A stretch of 64,000 nt of DNA from Oscillospiraceae bacterium (GTDB taxonomy: Bacteria; Bacillota; Clostridia; Oscillospirales; SIG627): the NCBI GenBank assembly GCA_015063605.1, contig SVTV01000007.1, positions 28,923 to 92,922 of the forward strand, read 5' to 3'. Each line of letters begins with the position of its first letter. Position 1 is the first letter of the stretch. Shown here piece after piece: positions 20,194 to 28,571 of the stretch. Made by a program: the position numbers and the translations under genes. The notes under the pieces were generated by a model that was given only the letters and a program-made list of their open reading frames with translations, was not told the origin of the DNA and made no database searches.

Positions 20194-20825
20194 GGCTTCC
20201 CTGCTTTAAGACCGGCATATTTACCGTAAGCATTGGAGCTGTCATTGCGTCATCGCTGCTGTTTATCTTCAACGATGATGCATATTTTTTCATAATGCTT
20301 CTCTCCGTTATCATTCACGAGCTCGGTCATATCACAGCATGCATGATATTTGGCAGTAAAGTAAGGGAGATATACATCGGCATAGCCGGTGCACAGATAG
20401 AAACAGCAAGCAAGCTGTCGTCATATACATCAGATGCCGTTACAGCACTGTCGGGACCTGCCGCAGGATTGGGCGCTGCCGCAACAGCCCTCTTCATTAT
20501 AAAAGAAAGAATAAAGCTTATGCCCATCGGACATGCCGAAGAGCTTCTCATATTCTTTTTCCTGTCCAATCTGTTCTATGCCGTCGTCAATCTCCTGCCC
20601 GTCAAGGGACTTGACGGAGGAAACGCACTTTATGCGCTTATCGCTTTAAGATGCAGACTTGATACTGCAGAAAGGATAATTACGATATCGTCTTTTATAT
20701 CTGTTTTCGCAATTGCCTCGGTATCACTGGTGCTTTTGAAAAAATTTAATTTCAATTACAGTCTTGTGATCCTTGTATTTTCATTGCTTTTCGATCTGAT
20801 TCCAAAAAAGCCTTTTTTGCATTGA
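20190..20825 (+). CDS. M50-family site-2 intramembrane metalloprotease
   Basis: A 211-residue polytopic protein with the zinc motif HELGH in an early membrane helix (about 46-50). The second family motif NLLPVKGLDGGNAL, which supplies the third zinc ligand, is at about 141-154. These place it in the SpoIVFB-like branch of site-2 proteases, which cut membrane-embedded or membrane-proximal substrates. Five or six hydrophobic segments are visible and no CBS or PDZ domain is present. Sporulation genes gpr and spoIIP lie just beyond rpsT, but whether this protein matures a sigma factor cannot be told. The substrate is unknown. Confidence 0.88.
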   Translation: MRLPCFKTGIFTVSIGAVIASSLLFIFNDDAYFFIMLLSVIIHELGHITACMIFGSKVREIYIGIAGAQIETASKLSSYTSDAVTALSGPAAGLGAAATALFIIKERIKLMPIGHAEELLIFFFLSNLFYAVVNLLPVKGLDGGNALYALIALRCRLDTAERIITISSFISVFAIASVSLVLLKKFNFNYSLVILVFSLLFDLIPKKPFLH

Positions 20826-20862
20826 ACCGCCTTTTCCCTTCGGAAATAGCGGTAATCGTTCA

Positions 20863-20889
20863 AAAGGTACGACGCAAGGTCGTACCTTT
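20863..20889. terminator. Bidirectional hairpin between the M50 protease gene and rpsT
   Basis: A perfect 11-bp stem, AAAGGTACGAC (20863-20873) with GTCGTACCTTT (20879-20889), has a 5-base loop and lies between two convergent genes. T-runs are short, so termination strength is uncertain. Confidence 0.7.
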
Positions 20890-20909
20890 CGAAAAAAAAT
20901 CAATATGAT

Positions 20910-21176
20910 TTACGCGCCGAGAGAATTAAGCTTCTTTGTGAACTGGCTCTTCTTTCTGGCTGCCTTATTCTTATGAATATGACCCTTTGCCACTGCCTGA
21001 TCAAGCTTCTTAACCGCTGCCTTGTATGTTTCCATAGCAAGTTCTTTGTTACCTTCTGCCAAAGCCTTTTCGTACTTCTTCATAGAAGTCTTCATAGCGG
21101 AAACAAACATCTGATTTATCAAAGTTTTCTTCGCTGTAATCTTTACACGCTTTTTAGCCGACTTGATATTTGCCAA
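20910..21176 (-). CDS. rpsT: 30S ribosomal protein S20, TTG start
   Basis: An 88-residue S20 begins with a TTG codon at 21176. The perfect AAGGAGGT 7 bases upstream and the family opening (M)ANIKSAKKRVK leave little doubt about this start. The protein is Lys/Ala-rich and all-helical, with the normal C-terminal KKSQFTKKLNSL. In E. coli S20 also starts with UUG, and that weak start is part of its autoregulation; the same may hold here but that is inference. It is divergent from gpr, as in B. subtilis. Confidence 0.97.
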   Translation of the reverse strand: MANIKSAKKRVKITAKKTLINQMFVSAMKTSMKKYEKALAEGNKELAMETYKAAVKKLDQAVAKGHIHKNKAARKKSQFTKKLNSLGA

Positions 21177-21261
21177 CTGTCGCACCTCCTTATTATACGG
21201 CTTGATGCCGCCAAATCTTTCGATATCCGTAAAAATATCGAATCTCACTATTCAAGTCAAT

Positions 21262-21290
21262 ATTTTATCACCATTGGACAAAAAAAGCAA
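21262..21290 (-). promoter_or_regulatory. Probable rpsT promoter
   Basis: On the minus strand TTGCTT (plus 21285-21290) and TAAAAT (plus 21262-21267) are 17 bases apart. The spacer begins with T5 and ends in GTGA, as in the rpmE promoter. Confidence 0.55.
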
Positions 21291-21407
21291 GCCTTTTTTC
21301 AAAAATAATTTATTTTTTTTAAAAATATTTTATCGGGTACTATTTTTGCTGCTTTGAGGATATCATATATCAAGCCACGATCATATGCGAAAGGAATAAC
21401 AACGATC

Positions 21408-22352
21408 ATGAAAAAGTTTATAAGGACGGATCTTGCCGCCGAGGTAAGAGAATCGGACCCGGAAAAATTCAATACGGAAGGCTCGAAGCATTTCGAATAC
21501 GAAAACAAAAGTATAAAGGTATCCGAAACTCACATAGAAAGTGACGAAGCCGCCGAAACAACGGGCCAAGCCAGAGGCATATACATCACAGCAGATATCG
21601 GAAGGATATGGCTTGACGGCTCGGAAATATTCAAGGAAAAGGTATACGCACTTGCCGATATCCTCAGAAGGCTTACCGACACAACCCTCCCGCAAGTCTC
21701 CTCCCTTCTCGTCGCAGGTCTCGGAAACCGCTCCATAACGGCGGATTCCATAGGTCCGAAATGCATTGAAAACATCATAGTTACACGCCACATCAAAAAT
21801 GAGCAGCCTCTTATATACGAAAACCTCGGATTGTTCGATATCTCCGCGATCTCCCCGGGAGTGTTGGGGCAGACGGGAATAGAAAGTGCAGACATTCTTA
21901 AAAGCATCGTAAATCAGATAAGCCCTGATCTTCTTATCGTTATCGATGCTCTTGCTTCAAGAAAGCTTGAGAGACTCGTTACCACGGTTCAATTGTCAAC
22001 TGCGGGGATCTCACCCGGAAGCGGTGTTGGAAACAGAAGATATGCTCTCAACGAAGAAACTTTGGGATGTCCCGTTATCGCCATAGGTATACCGACGGTC
22101 GTCGATGTGGCTACTCTTGCATTTGATGCTGTAAGCGGATATACTTCATCCGAGAACGAAGTTGTATTTGACGAGGAAAAATACGAAAGTATAAAAGAGC
22201 ATCTTTGCGCTAACGATCTGAATTTTTTTGTTTCGCCCAAAGAAAGCGACACGATAATGAAAAAGGCGGCGGAGCTTATAGGTTATTCCGTAAATCTTTG
22301 CTTTAATAAGGATCTGGAATACGAAGAAATGCTTTCCCTTGCCAACGCATGA
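21408..22352 (+). CDS. gpr: Germination protease GPR
   Basis: GPR is the aspartic-type protease that degrades small acid-soluble DNA-binding proteins when a spore germinates. It is made as a zymogen that self-cleaves late in sporulation. From the ATG at 21408 (GAAAGGA about 11 bases upstream) the protein has 314 residues. It starts MKKFIRTDLAAE, the family opening, continues with TTGQARGIYITAD, and has the hallmark VAGLGNRSITADSIGPK and the ALASRKLERL and GSGVGNRR segments. The gene is directly upstream of spoIIP and divergent from rpsT, as in B. subtilis. I saw no clear forespore sigma-F/G promoter. Confidence 0.95.
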   Translation: MKKFIRTDLAAEVRESDPEKFNTEGSKHFEYENKSIKVSETHIESDEAAETTGQARGIYITADIGRIWLDGSEIFKEKVYALADILRRLTDTTLPQVSSLLVAGLGNRSITADSIGPKCIENIIVTRHIKNEQPLIYENLGLFDISAISPGVLGQTGIESADILKSIVNQISPDLLIVIDALASRKLERLVTTVQLSTAGISPGSGVGNRRYALNEETLGCPVIAIGIPTVVDVATLAFDAVSGYTSSENEVVFDEEKYESIKEHLCANDLNFFVSPKESDTIMKKAAELIGYSVNLCFNKDLEYEEMLSLANA

Positions 22353-22379
22353 TAAGGAATAAATAAAGAGTGGAATACT

Positions 22380-23669
22380 ATGAACACAAATAAAAAGCGG
22401 CATCATTCGCTGATGCTCAGATACAGATTGACAAGGCTTATCATTCCCGTCAGAACATTTCTTCTTTTCTTCTCTCTTCCCCTTATATCGTTTATTCTGA
22501 TCTTTATTTTTCTCAAAAAGGGTATATTTCCGCAACGGGACATGAACGGTAAATCGGAGCTTACGAAGGAAAGCCACGTATCTCTCGAAGAAAGCTTCTC
22601 CCTTTTTTTGCCCGAATTGTTCATTCTGAGCGCAAACAACGGAAGAGAGAGTCATGAGGATAAAGGTATTGTTCTTTCTCCCATCGGGATCTATCTTCCG
22701 CATCATTCATTAAGCGGAATAGCAAACGGCGTTTTCGACATGATGGACACCCACAATGCCGAATCATTATTTTTGGGAGAAGAAAGTCTTCGTTCGGAAA
22801 GCTCATTCACAGAGGAGAAGATAATCCTTCCCTCTGTTCTTCCCGAGGGCTACATACCCGTAATGCGTACCGATCTCGCCTACAAGACCTTCGACATCAT
22901 AAATGATACAGATTACAAATTGGACAGAGCTAAGCTTGACAATGCGGAATATCCTTTTCTCGCACCTTCAAAAAACGGTCCCTCCGTGCTTATCGTCCAC
23001 ACCCATGCAACGGAAGCCTTTTACGAGGATGACAGCGAGGTATCCTATTTCAAAAAGACAAATCCATCCAACGATGAAAAGATCGCAGGCTACTATCTGA
23101 AGGACTCTGCTGCGCCCAGAAGCTCCGATACCTCCGAAAACATGGTGAGAGTGGGCGAGATCTTCGCCGCAACGCTGGAGTCTTTGGGAATATCCGTTAT
23201 ACACGATAAGACGCTTCACGACCTTAACAATTACAACGGAGCATATCAATCGACATATAAGACCGTCTCGAAGTATATCGAAAAGTATCCTACCGTACAA
23301 TACATACTCGATATTCACCGTGACTCCCTCATAAAATCGGACGGAACCAAATTGGCTCCGACCACCGTGATAGACGGGAAGCCTGCGGCTCAGGTCATGC
23401 TCGTTGTGGGAAGTGACGGAAGCGGATACTATCATCCCAATTGGAGATCGAATCTCAGTCTTGCATTGAGATACAGAAGTTACCTCGGAAAGGTATCGGA
23501 TGAATTTGTACGCCCCATATATCTGCGTACGGGAAGATTCAATCAGCAGGTCTCTGTAGGAAGCATGCTTCTTGAGATAGGATCATGCGGTTCGACCCTT
23601 GAAGAGGCAGAAAACGCCGCCGTATACGCCGCCCGTGCTCTTGCCGACATGATATATTCCAATACGTAA
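22380..23669 (+). CDS. spoIIP: Stage II sporulation protein P
   Basis: SpoIIP is an amidase and endopeptidase that, with SpoIID, thins septal peptidoglycan during engulfment of the forespore. The 429 residues contain a basic N-terminus, one membrane anchor (about 26-46), a variable linker and the amidase domain (about 195-425). The domain begins PSVLIVHTHATEAF (His207, His209, Glu212) and includes ILDIHRDS, the N-terminal part of the metal site. The C-terminal LLEIGSCGSTLEEAENAA is typical. It starts 28 bases after gpr and very probably shares its transcript. Confidence 0.95.
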   Translation: MNTNKKRHHSLMLRYRLTRLIIPVRTFLLFFSLPLISFILIFIFLKKGIFPQRDMNGKSELTKESHVSLEESFSLFLPELFILSANNGRESHEDKGIVLSPIGIYLPHHSLSGIANGVFDMMDTHNAESLFLGEESLRSESSFTEEKIILPSVLPEGYIPVMRTDLAYKTFDIINDTDYKLDRAKLDNAEYPFLAPSKNGPSVLIVHTHATEAFYEDDSEVSYFKKTNPSNDEKIAGYYLKDSAAPRSSDTSENMVRVGEIFAATLESLGISVIHDKTLHDLNNYNGAYQSTYKTVSKYIEKYPTVQYILDIHRDSLIKSDGTKLAPTTVIDGKPAAQVMLVVGSDGSGYYHPNWRSNLSLALRYRSYLGKVSDEFVRPIYLRTGRFNQQVSVGSMLLEIGSCGSTLEEAENAAVYAARALADMIYSNT

Positions 23670-23674
23670 AAACA

Positions 23675-23715
23675 GCCCGTATCCGAGCATAAGATCGGAA
23701 TACGGGCATATTTTC
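23675..23715. terminator. Bidirectional terminator between spoIIP and the DUF6020-like gene
   Basis: GCCCGTATCCGA (23675-23686) pairs with TCGGAATACGGGC (23695-23707) around a short loop, followed by ATATTTTC on the plus strand. It serves two convergent genes. Confidence 0.8.
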
Positions 23716-23726
23716 ATAATCGCATT

Positions 23727-25559
23727 TTAGATCACACTTTTATTTTCGGTATTACGCTCTCTGAAAAACCATATTCCCAAAAGCATGAAATCAGCGTATA
23801 TATACGGCAGGGCATAGCGAACGCCGTTAACAGTAAAAGTAGGAGAGAAAACACAACCCACAGCGCTTATAAACGATGGGATAAGCAAAAGGAGCAGTTT
23901 TTTATCCTTTCTGCGTACAGCACTGACGAAAAGATATATCACTATCCAGAAATGTGCTCCCACACTGCCTATAAGCATTAAAACGGGAAGAGATTCAAAT
24001 AAAGCCACATAATCGAAAAGATCGTTTTTCGCTTTCGAGAGCTCTTCGGGTACATCGAACATCAATTCGTGCATATTCCATGTATGGCTGTAGAAGATCA
24101 AATTGCGGGCATTGGGATAATAAAATCCTATCGTATTATTGAGTGTCGCATCGAAATATACAAGGGGATGACGAAGAAATTGCGAAAACCATGCTCTGAA
24201 ATAAGGTATAAGATCCTCAGACTCGCCGTGAAACGAATTTTTAACGGGATCGCTGAGATTCGGATCGTAAATGGAGGCAAGGTTTTCGTAATCCAATACG
24301 GCGGCTATAGCACGGGCTTCATCATCTGTCACATCATCGGGATATTCCCTGAGATACCGTGCCGTCTGCTGAAAAGGAAGTGAAAAGGATTCTCCCTTTG
24401 GCGCGGAGGGAATGTTAAGTCCCGGAAGTATCACGGAAGTATAAACAGAATTACACAATACAGCTGCGCACAAAAGCAACGCCACGGATATTCTGTTGAT
24501 GTCCGCTTTACGTGTCTTTGCGTATCTTATTACCGTTACAACCGCGAAAACGACTGTAAAGGGCGCAAGATAAAGGATACCGTTATTTCTGAACAAGCAC
24601 ATGAGTACGGCAGACAAGAATGTACATATCTTATGATAAGCACTTGTGTTTCCAAGAAGTATCTCCTCAGCCATCAGAGCAATAAAAAGTGCTGTCATTG
24701 CGGAAAACATCGCATCCTTGATGGCGGCGGTAACATATGAAACAAATATTGGTGATACAGCGTATATCAATACCGAAATAACACGCCATTTTTCAGATAC
24801 TCCCATCCGCTTCATTACCGAAACGGTATACGCAAATACCGCAGAGCAGAGGAGGGACTGAACAGTAACAAGAATACAAAGTCCGACTTCGTAAGAATCG
24901 AACAGGTTTTTACCGAGCCAAACAAAAAAGCCCATAAACGCCGACGAAAAAGGCGGTGAATACGCCGTCATTTCCGTCATGCCCAAAAACTGCTCTATCT
25001 GATAATATGCATCAAATTCCATTCCCGCGGGATAGCGTACAACTATGTAAGGAATACATCCCAAGAATATAACAGTCCATGAAACAATAAATGAGTGACG
25101 CGAAAGAAAGGCAGGCAATTTAAATTCCCATGAATTAAAGCGCTTCACGATCCTTCTCAAAAAGGAGAGAACAAACAGCATCCCCAAAGCCGTACCGATA
25201 AAAGCCGAAACAGAAAGAATAACGCTTACATGATGGCTGTGAAGGATGTCTCTTGAATTCGTTTTGTAAAAGCTGTATCCCAAAAGATACATAAACGAAA
25301 ACAACAACGAAAAAACTATATCGGATCTTTTGATATCCTCCTTTGGAGTATGATAAGCAAGCACAAAAACAGCCGCAAGAAGGAGCGTCTGCACCGAATC
25401 GTAAGGAAACAGCACCGATATGATATTGCGATCTCCCCACTCACCGCTTACCGCGAAAATTTCGATATCCAAAAGTATGTTACTGTCAAACACTCTGAAA
25501 GCCGCATATATAAAAAGAGCCGCAACAGCTGTAAAAATAAGGTGTTCCCGTTTTTTCAT
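23727..25559 (-). CDS. Large polytopic membrane protein, DUF6020-like
   Basis: A 610-residue protein with roughly 13-15 hydrophobic segments from end to end. A large extracytoplasmic loop (about 395-500) is rich in aromatic and Pro residues. The VRYPAGMEFDAYYQIEQF stretch at about 180, followed by a loop with AYSPPFSS, resembles the D-x-x-x-Q and HPP-type motif of DUF6020 and related GT-C-like membrane proteins. I infer a possible lipid-linked sugar transferase or cell-envelope role, but no catalytic residue can be named with confidence. AAGGAGGAAAG precedes the ATG. It is the last gene of the group transcribed from the HAD gene, with a possible terminator before it. Confidence 0.65.
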   Translation of the reverse strand: MKKREHLIFTAVAALFIYAAFRVFDSNILLDIEIFAVSGEWGDRNIISVLFPYDSVQTLLLAAVFVLAYHTPKEDIKRSDIVFSLLFSFMYLLGYSFYKTNSRDILHSHHVSVILSVSAFIGTALGMLFVLSFLRRIVKRFNSWEFKLPAFLSRHSFIVSWTVIFLGCIPYIVVRYPAGMEFDAYYQIEQFLGMTEMTAYSPPFSSAFMGFFVWLGKNLFDSYEVGLCILVTVQSLLCSAVFAYTVSVMKRMGVSEKWRVISVLIYAVSPIFVSYVTAAIKDAMFSAMTALFIALMAEEILLGNTSAYHKICTFLSAVLMCLFRNNGILYLAPFTVVFAVVTVIRYAKTRKADINRISVALLLCAAVLCNSVYTSVILPGLNIPSAPKGESFSLPFQQTARYLREYPDDVTDDEARAIAAVLDYENLASIYDPNLSDPVKNSFHGESEDLIPYFRAWFSQFLRHPLVYFDATLNNTIGFYYPNARNLIFYSHTWNMHELMFDVPEELSKAKNDLFDYVALFESLPVLMLIGSVGAHFWIVIYLFVSAVRRKDKKLLLLLIPSFISAVGCVFSPTFTVNGVRYALPYIYADFMLLGIWFFRERNTENKSVI

Positions 25560-25593
25560 GCAGAGCTTTCCTCCTTGATCGATCTAAAATAAC

Positions 25594-25626
25594 AGGGTTG
25601 CCGCCATATATCCTGCAAGACAACCC
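25594..25626 (-). terminator. Possible terminator between the TVP38-like and DUF6020-like genes
   Basis: On the minus strand GGGTTG and CAACCC (plus 25621-25626 and 25595-25600) pair around about 20 bases, followed by TGTTATTTTA. The short stem makes this tentative. Confidence 0.45.
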
Positions 25627-25634
25627 CTTGATTT

Positions 25635-26342
25635 TTATTTTCTTTCGAGACGGTTCATTATCTTCTCGCTCAAAAAATAGCCCGCAGCGGCGATAATACC
25701 GCACACGGCGAATATAAGCACCGCCGCAAGGATATTACCGTCCATCGCATACGACGCCGCTATAGTGGACGACAGAACAGACGGAATCCGTGCCGTCAGC
25801 GTTATGATAAGAAATCTCGGAAGGGATATTCCGAAAAACGGTGCCGCATATGTCAATATATCCTTCGGTATGCCGGGGATAAAGAACAGCCAGAAAATAA
25901 TGCTGTCTCTTCTTTTGTGCTCCCCGTATTTCTCGAAGCGCTTCATCTTCTCTTCTCCGAGGGCAGCGTAAACCAGGGGTCTTCCCAATTTTCTCGTAAC
26001 GAAGAAGATAACCGAGGTGGCAAGAGCAACACCCAGCATAGAAAGGAGGAATCCGAAAAACGCTCCGAATACCACTCCCGCCGCTATCTCCACAAACTCT
26101 CCCGGTATAACGGCGACAACTATCTGAAGGATCTGTATTCCGAGAAATATAAATATTCCCGCAAAAAGATTCTCACTGATATAGTCTGTAAACAAAGAGG
26201 GCTCTTCGGAATAGATGCTTATAAGCGGCATAAGCTTTACAGCTATGAATACGCATACTGCCAGAAACAGGACAAGTGCCGCAATATTCATTATAAGCAT
26301 CACTCTTTTTGCTTTTTTGTTTGTTTTTTCTTTTTCAACCAT
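25635..26342 (-). CDS. TVP38/TMEM64 (VTT/DedA-like) membrane protein
   Basis: A 235-residue protein with a basic N-terminus and about six hydrophobic segments. The central region carries the VTT-domain pattern: GEFVEIAAGVVFGAFFGFLLSMLGVALATSVIFF, with small residues in re-entrant segments, then FWLFFIPGIPKDILTY. Relatives (DedA, TVP38) are implicated in lipid carrier recycling and membrane homeostasis; this subgroup is poorly characterised. It begins 18 bases after the sortase gene in the same direction, so a link to cell-envelope assembly is plausible. Confidence 0.88.
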   Translation of the reverse strand: MVEKEKTNKKAKRVMLIMNIAALVLFLAVCVFIAVKLMPLISIYSEEPSLFTDYISENLFAGIFIFLGIQILQIVVAVIPGEFVEIAAGVVFGAFFGFLLSMLGVALATSVIFFVTRKLGRPLVYAALGEEKMKRFEKYGEHKRRDSIIFWLFFIPGIPKDILTYAAPFFGISLPRFLIITLTARIPSVLSSTIAASYAMDGNILAAVLIFAVCGIIAAAGYFLSEKIMNRLERK

Positions 26343-26360
26343 TGTAAAATGCCTTCGGCT

Positions 26361-27455
26361 TTACTCTTTTCCTATAAGCACGGCGTGGACTACGAATCGG
26401 TAATCGCTGGAAACAGTAGCATTGACGCAGGTACTTAGAGTCAATACCTGATCGGTGGGCTTAAGAACGATATCCGTTTTGTATTTTGACATATTCTGCA
26501 AGCCGAGAATAAAATCATAGTAATCGTTTACGCTGTTGAACTCTGTCCTGAAATAATAGAGAGTCTCATGGGGAACGTGAACGGAAAACATTTTATATAC
26601 AAATGTTCCTTCATCGGTCATTATCTTTACGATACCGTCCTTGAAAAGCTTCTCATTGTCATAATTATGAAGCTGTGCCAGCATCGAGCCGTCTCTCATA
26701 TTATGGCCGTATATAACGGTATGCCAGTTTTTGGACAGCTTTTTATTATTGGTGTAATCCATAAAAATGGATCCGCCGGGATTATAGTCCCCGATGTAAT
26801 TGAATTTCAGATAATGATCGTTGTCCGTACCTCTGAGAACGGGGTAATTGATCTTCGTACCGTCTATCTTTATCCAGCCGAATATATCCTTATTAATTGC
26901 CTTAAGCTTCTCGAATTTAGCATACAGAAGCTTTTGTTCATCGGTAAGAACAACCTTTGTCTCGTCTATAACGGGAGCTTGTGCGCCGCCCAAGGAATCA
27001 AGGACTGTATTGGAGGATACGTTGGGAACGGATTGGTCGAGATACTGAAGGACAAATCTGTTGTCGCTCTCGAATATTTCGGCTATCTCGCCGTAATCCT
27101 GCTCACCCTTTATATAATAATAGAATCTTTCCGCAAGCATATATGCGGAATAGCAGAACACAGCCAGACAAATAAAGAGAGCAAAGCTTCTCACCACATC
27201 AGAAGTATCCTTTTTCGGCTTCGGACACAGGTCGGCAATATCCTCGGCTTTGAGAGAGCGCAGAGATTCATCAAACGCATACGTGTTGCGTTCGGATCTG
27301 CTTATTTCCTCTTCCGCCGCTCCTGCTTCTCTTCTCTTGCGTGCCGGCGTGGAATAGACAGCGGAGGAATTTTCGGTGATGCCCGATAATTCCTTCAAAA
27401 CCTTTTCACTGTCATAGGACTTTTTTATCAAACTTCGTCTTGGAGTTCGTTTCAT
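26361..27455 (-). CDS. Class B sortase
   Basis: A membrane-anchored cysteine transpeptidase that would join sorted surface proteins to the wall. The protein has 364 residues. It has an unusually long cytosolic N-terminal region (about 1-87, basic and then acidic), one membrane segment (about 88-108) and a sortase domain (about 180-364). The catalytic set is seen as His251 in IYGHNM, Cys343 in TLSTC and Arg353 in DYRFVVHA. The class B features GWIKIDGTKINYPV and GSIFMDYTN are present. No protein with a sortase signal is encoded in this window, so its substrates lie elsewhere. Confidence 0.92.
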   Translation of the reverse strand: MKRTPRRSLIKKSYDSEKVLKELSGITENSSAVYSTPARKRREAGAAEEEISRSERNTYAFDESLRSLKAEDIADLCPKPKKDTSDVVRSFALFICLAVFCYSAYMLAERFYYYIKGEQDYGEIAEIFESDNRFVLQYLDQSVPNVSSNTVLDSLGGAQAPVIDETKVVLTDEQKLLYAKFEKLKAINKDIFGWIKIDGTKINYPVLRGTDNDHYLKFNYIGDYNPGGSIFMDYTNNKKLSKNWHTVIYGHNMRDGSMLAQLHNYDNEKLFKDGIVKIMTDEGTFVYKMFSVHVPHETLYYFRTEFNSVNDYYDFILGLQNMSKYKTDIVLKPTDQVLTLSTCVNATVSSDYRFVVHAVLIGKE

Positions 27456-27498
27456 ATAAAAACCTTTTTCAAATCTGATTTAAAATATATACCCTTTA

Positions 27499-28302
27499 TT
27501 ACGCTTTTGCGATCTTCGGTATCTCTCCTACCCCTTCCAGCACGTATGAGGGCTGATAAGGGAATGTAATAAGCTCTTCCTGAGATGTAACACCTGAGAG
27601 AACAAGAATGGTATCAAGCTCTGTCTGAACGCCTGCGATTATATCGGTATCCATTCTGTCTCCGATTATTACGGAATCCTCGCGGAGGCATCCAAGCTTC
27701 TTCAAAGCGTGGCGCATGATGAGAGGATTGGGCTTTCCTATAAAGTAAGCGCTTCTTCCCGTTGCCAATTCAATGGGAGAGATGAGAGCACGGCATGCGG
27801 GTATTATGCCGTTGGTTGAGGGACCCGTAAGGTCTGTATTTGTTCCTATAAGCTTAGCGCCCTTTCTGACAAGCTTTACGGCGTGCTCTATCTTTTCATA
27901 ATTGTATGAGCGTGTCTCACCGACTATAACGTAATCGGGGTTATAATCGTTCATGCTTATTCCGGCTTCGTACAAAGCATATACGAGACCGGGCTCTCCT
28001 ATTACGTATGCACTTCCTCCGGGGCACTGGCTGGAAAGGAAGGATGCCGTTGCGAGAGCGCTTGTATAGAAATGTTCGGGAGATACATCAAGTCCCATTC
28101 TTTCAAGCTTTCTGGAAAGCTCAACGGGTGCTCTTTCACTGCTGTTGGTCAGGAAGAGAAAATTCTTATTGTTTTCTCTGAGCCAATTCACAAACTCGGG
28201 AACGCCTTCAAGAAGCTTATCTCCGTGATATATAACACCGTCCATATCGCATATAAAGCCTTTTTTGGCTGCAAGTACTTCTTTAAGATCTCTTTTAGTC
28301 AT
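27499..28302 (-). CDS. HAD-superfamily class IIA phosphatase (NagD-like)
   Basis: A cytosolic aspartate-nucleophile phosphatase with a C2-type cap inserted between core motifs. Motif I is CDMDGVIYHG, motif II is FLTNSSERAP, and the late motif IIGDRMDTDI supplies acidic magnesium ligands. Size (267 residues from the ATG at 28302) fits the NagD/PgP-like family, which removes phosphate from nucleotides or glycolytic by-products. The substrate is not predictable. I prefer 28302 over an ATG at 28314 because AAAGGA lies 13 bases upstream, a distance usual in this genome, versus 1 base for the other. It heads a minus-strand group with the sortase and TVP38-like genes. Confidence 0.9.
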   Translation of the reverse strand: MTKRDLKEVLAAKKGFICDMDGVIYHGDKLLEGVPEFVNWLRENNKNFLFLTNSSERAPVELSRKLERMGLDVSPEHFYTSALATASFLSSQCPGGSAYVIGEPGLVYALYEAGISMNDYNPDYVIVGETRSYNYEKIEHAVKLVRKGAKLIGTNTDLTGPSTNGIIPACRALISPIELATGRSAYFIGKPNPLIMRHALKKLGCLREDSVIIGDRMDTDIIAGVQTELDTILVLSGVTSQEELITFPYQPSYVLEGVGEIPKIAKA

Positions 28303-28462
28303 AATATCTATCATATCCTTTCGTCCGCATTTTCTTGCGGTTTACATTATATATATCCGAAAAATCGGTTATTTCTCTATTCTTTGAGGTAATTATTTTA
28401 CTCCACCATTACTATAACATATTTTTGAGAGAAATTCAATAGAAAATTTTATTCTATTGGTA

Positions 28463-28491
28463 TTTTCATTTAGAGTTTTATATGTTATAAT
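28463..28491 (+). promoter_or_regulatory. Promoter of the pyrB-like gene
   Basis: TTTTCA (28463-28468) and a consensus TATAAT (28486-28491) are 17 bases apart. An extended -10 TG at 28483-28484 should offset the weaker -35. Confidence 0.65.
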
Positions 28492-28571
28492 ATAAAATAC
28501 GAATAAAATACAAAGTAAAAGCACTTTTATATTCCGCAGAAAAGAAGTATGCGAAAGGTACGGTAAAAAAT

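Noticed and set aside
21300..21407. Possible forespore sigma-factor promoter for gpr
   Set aside because: CATATATC in this stretch vaguely resembles a sporulation -10, but no matching -35 at proper spacing was found.
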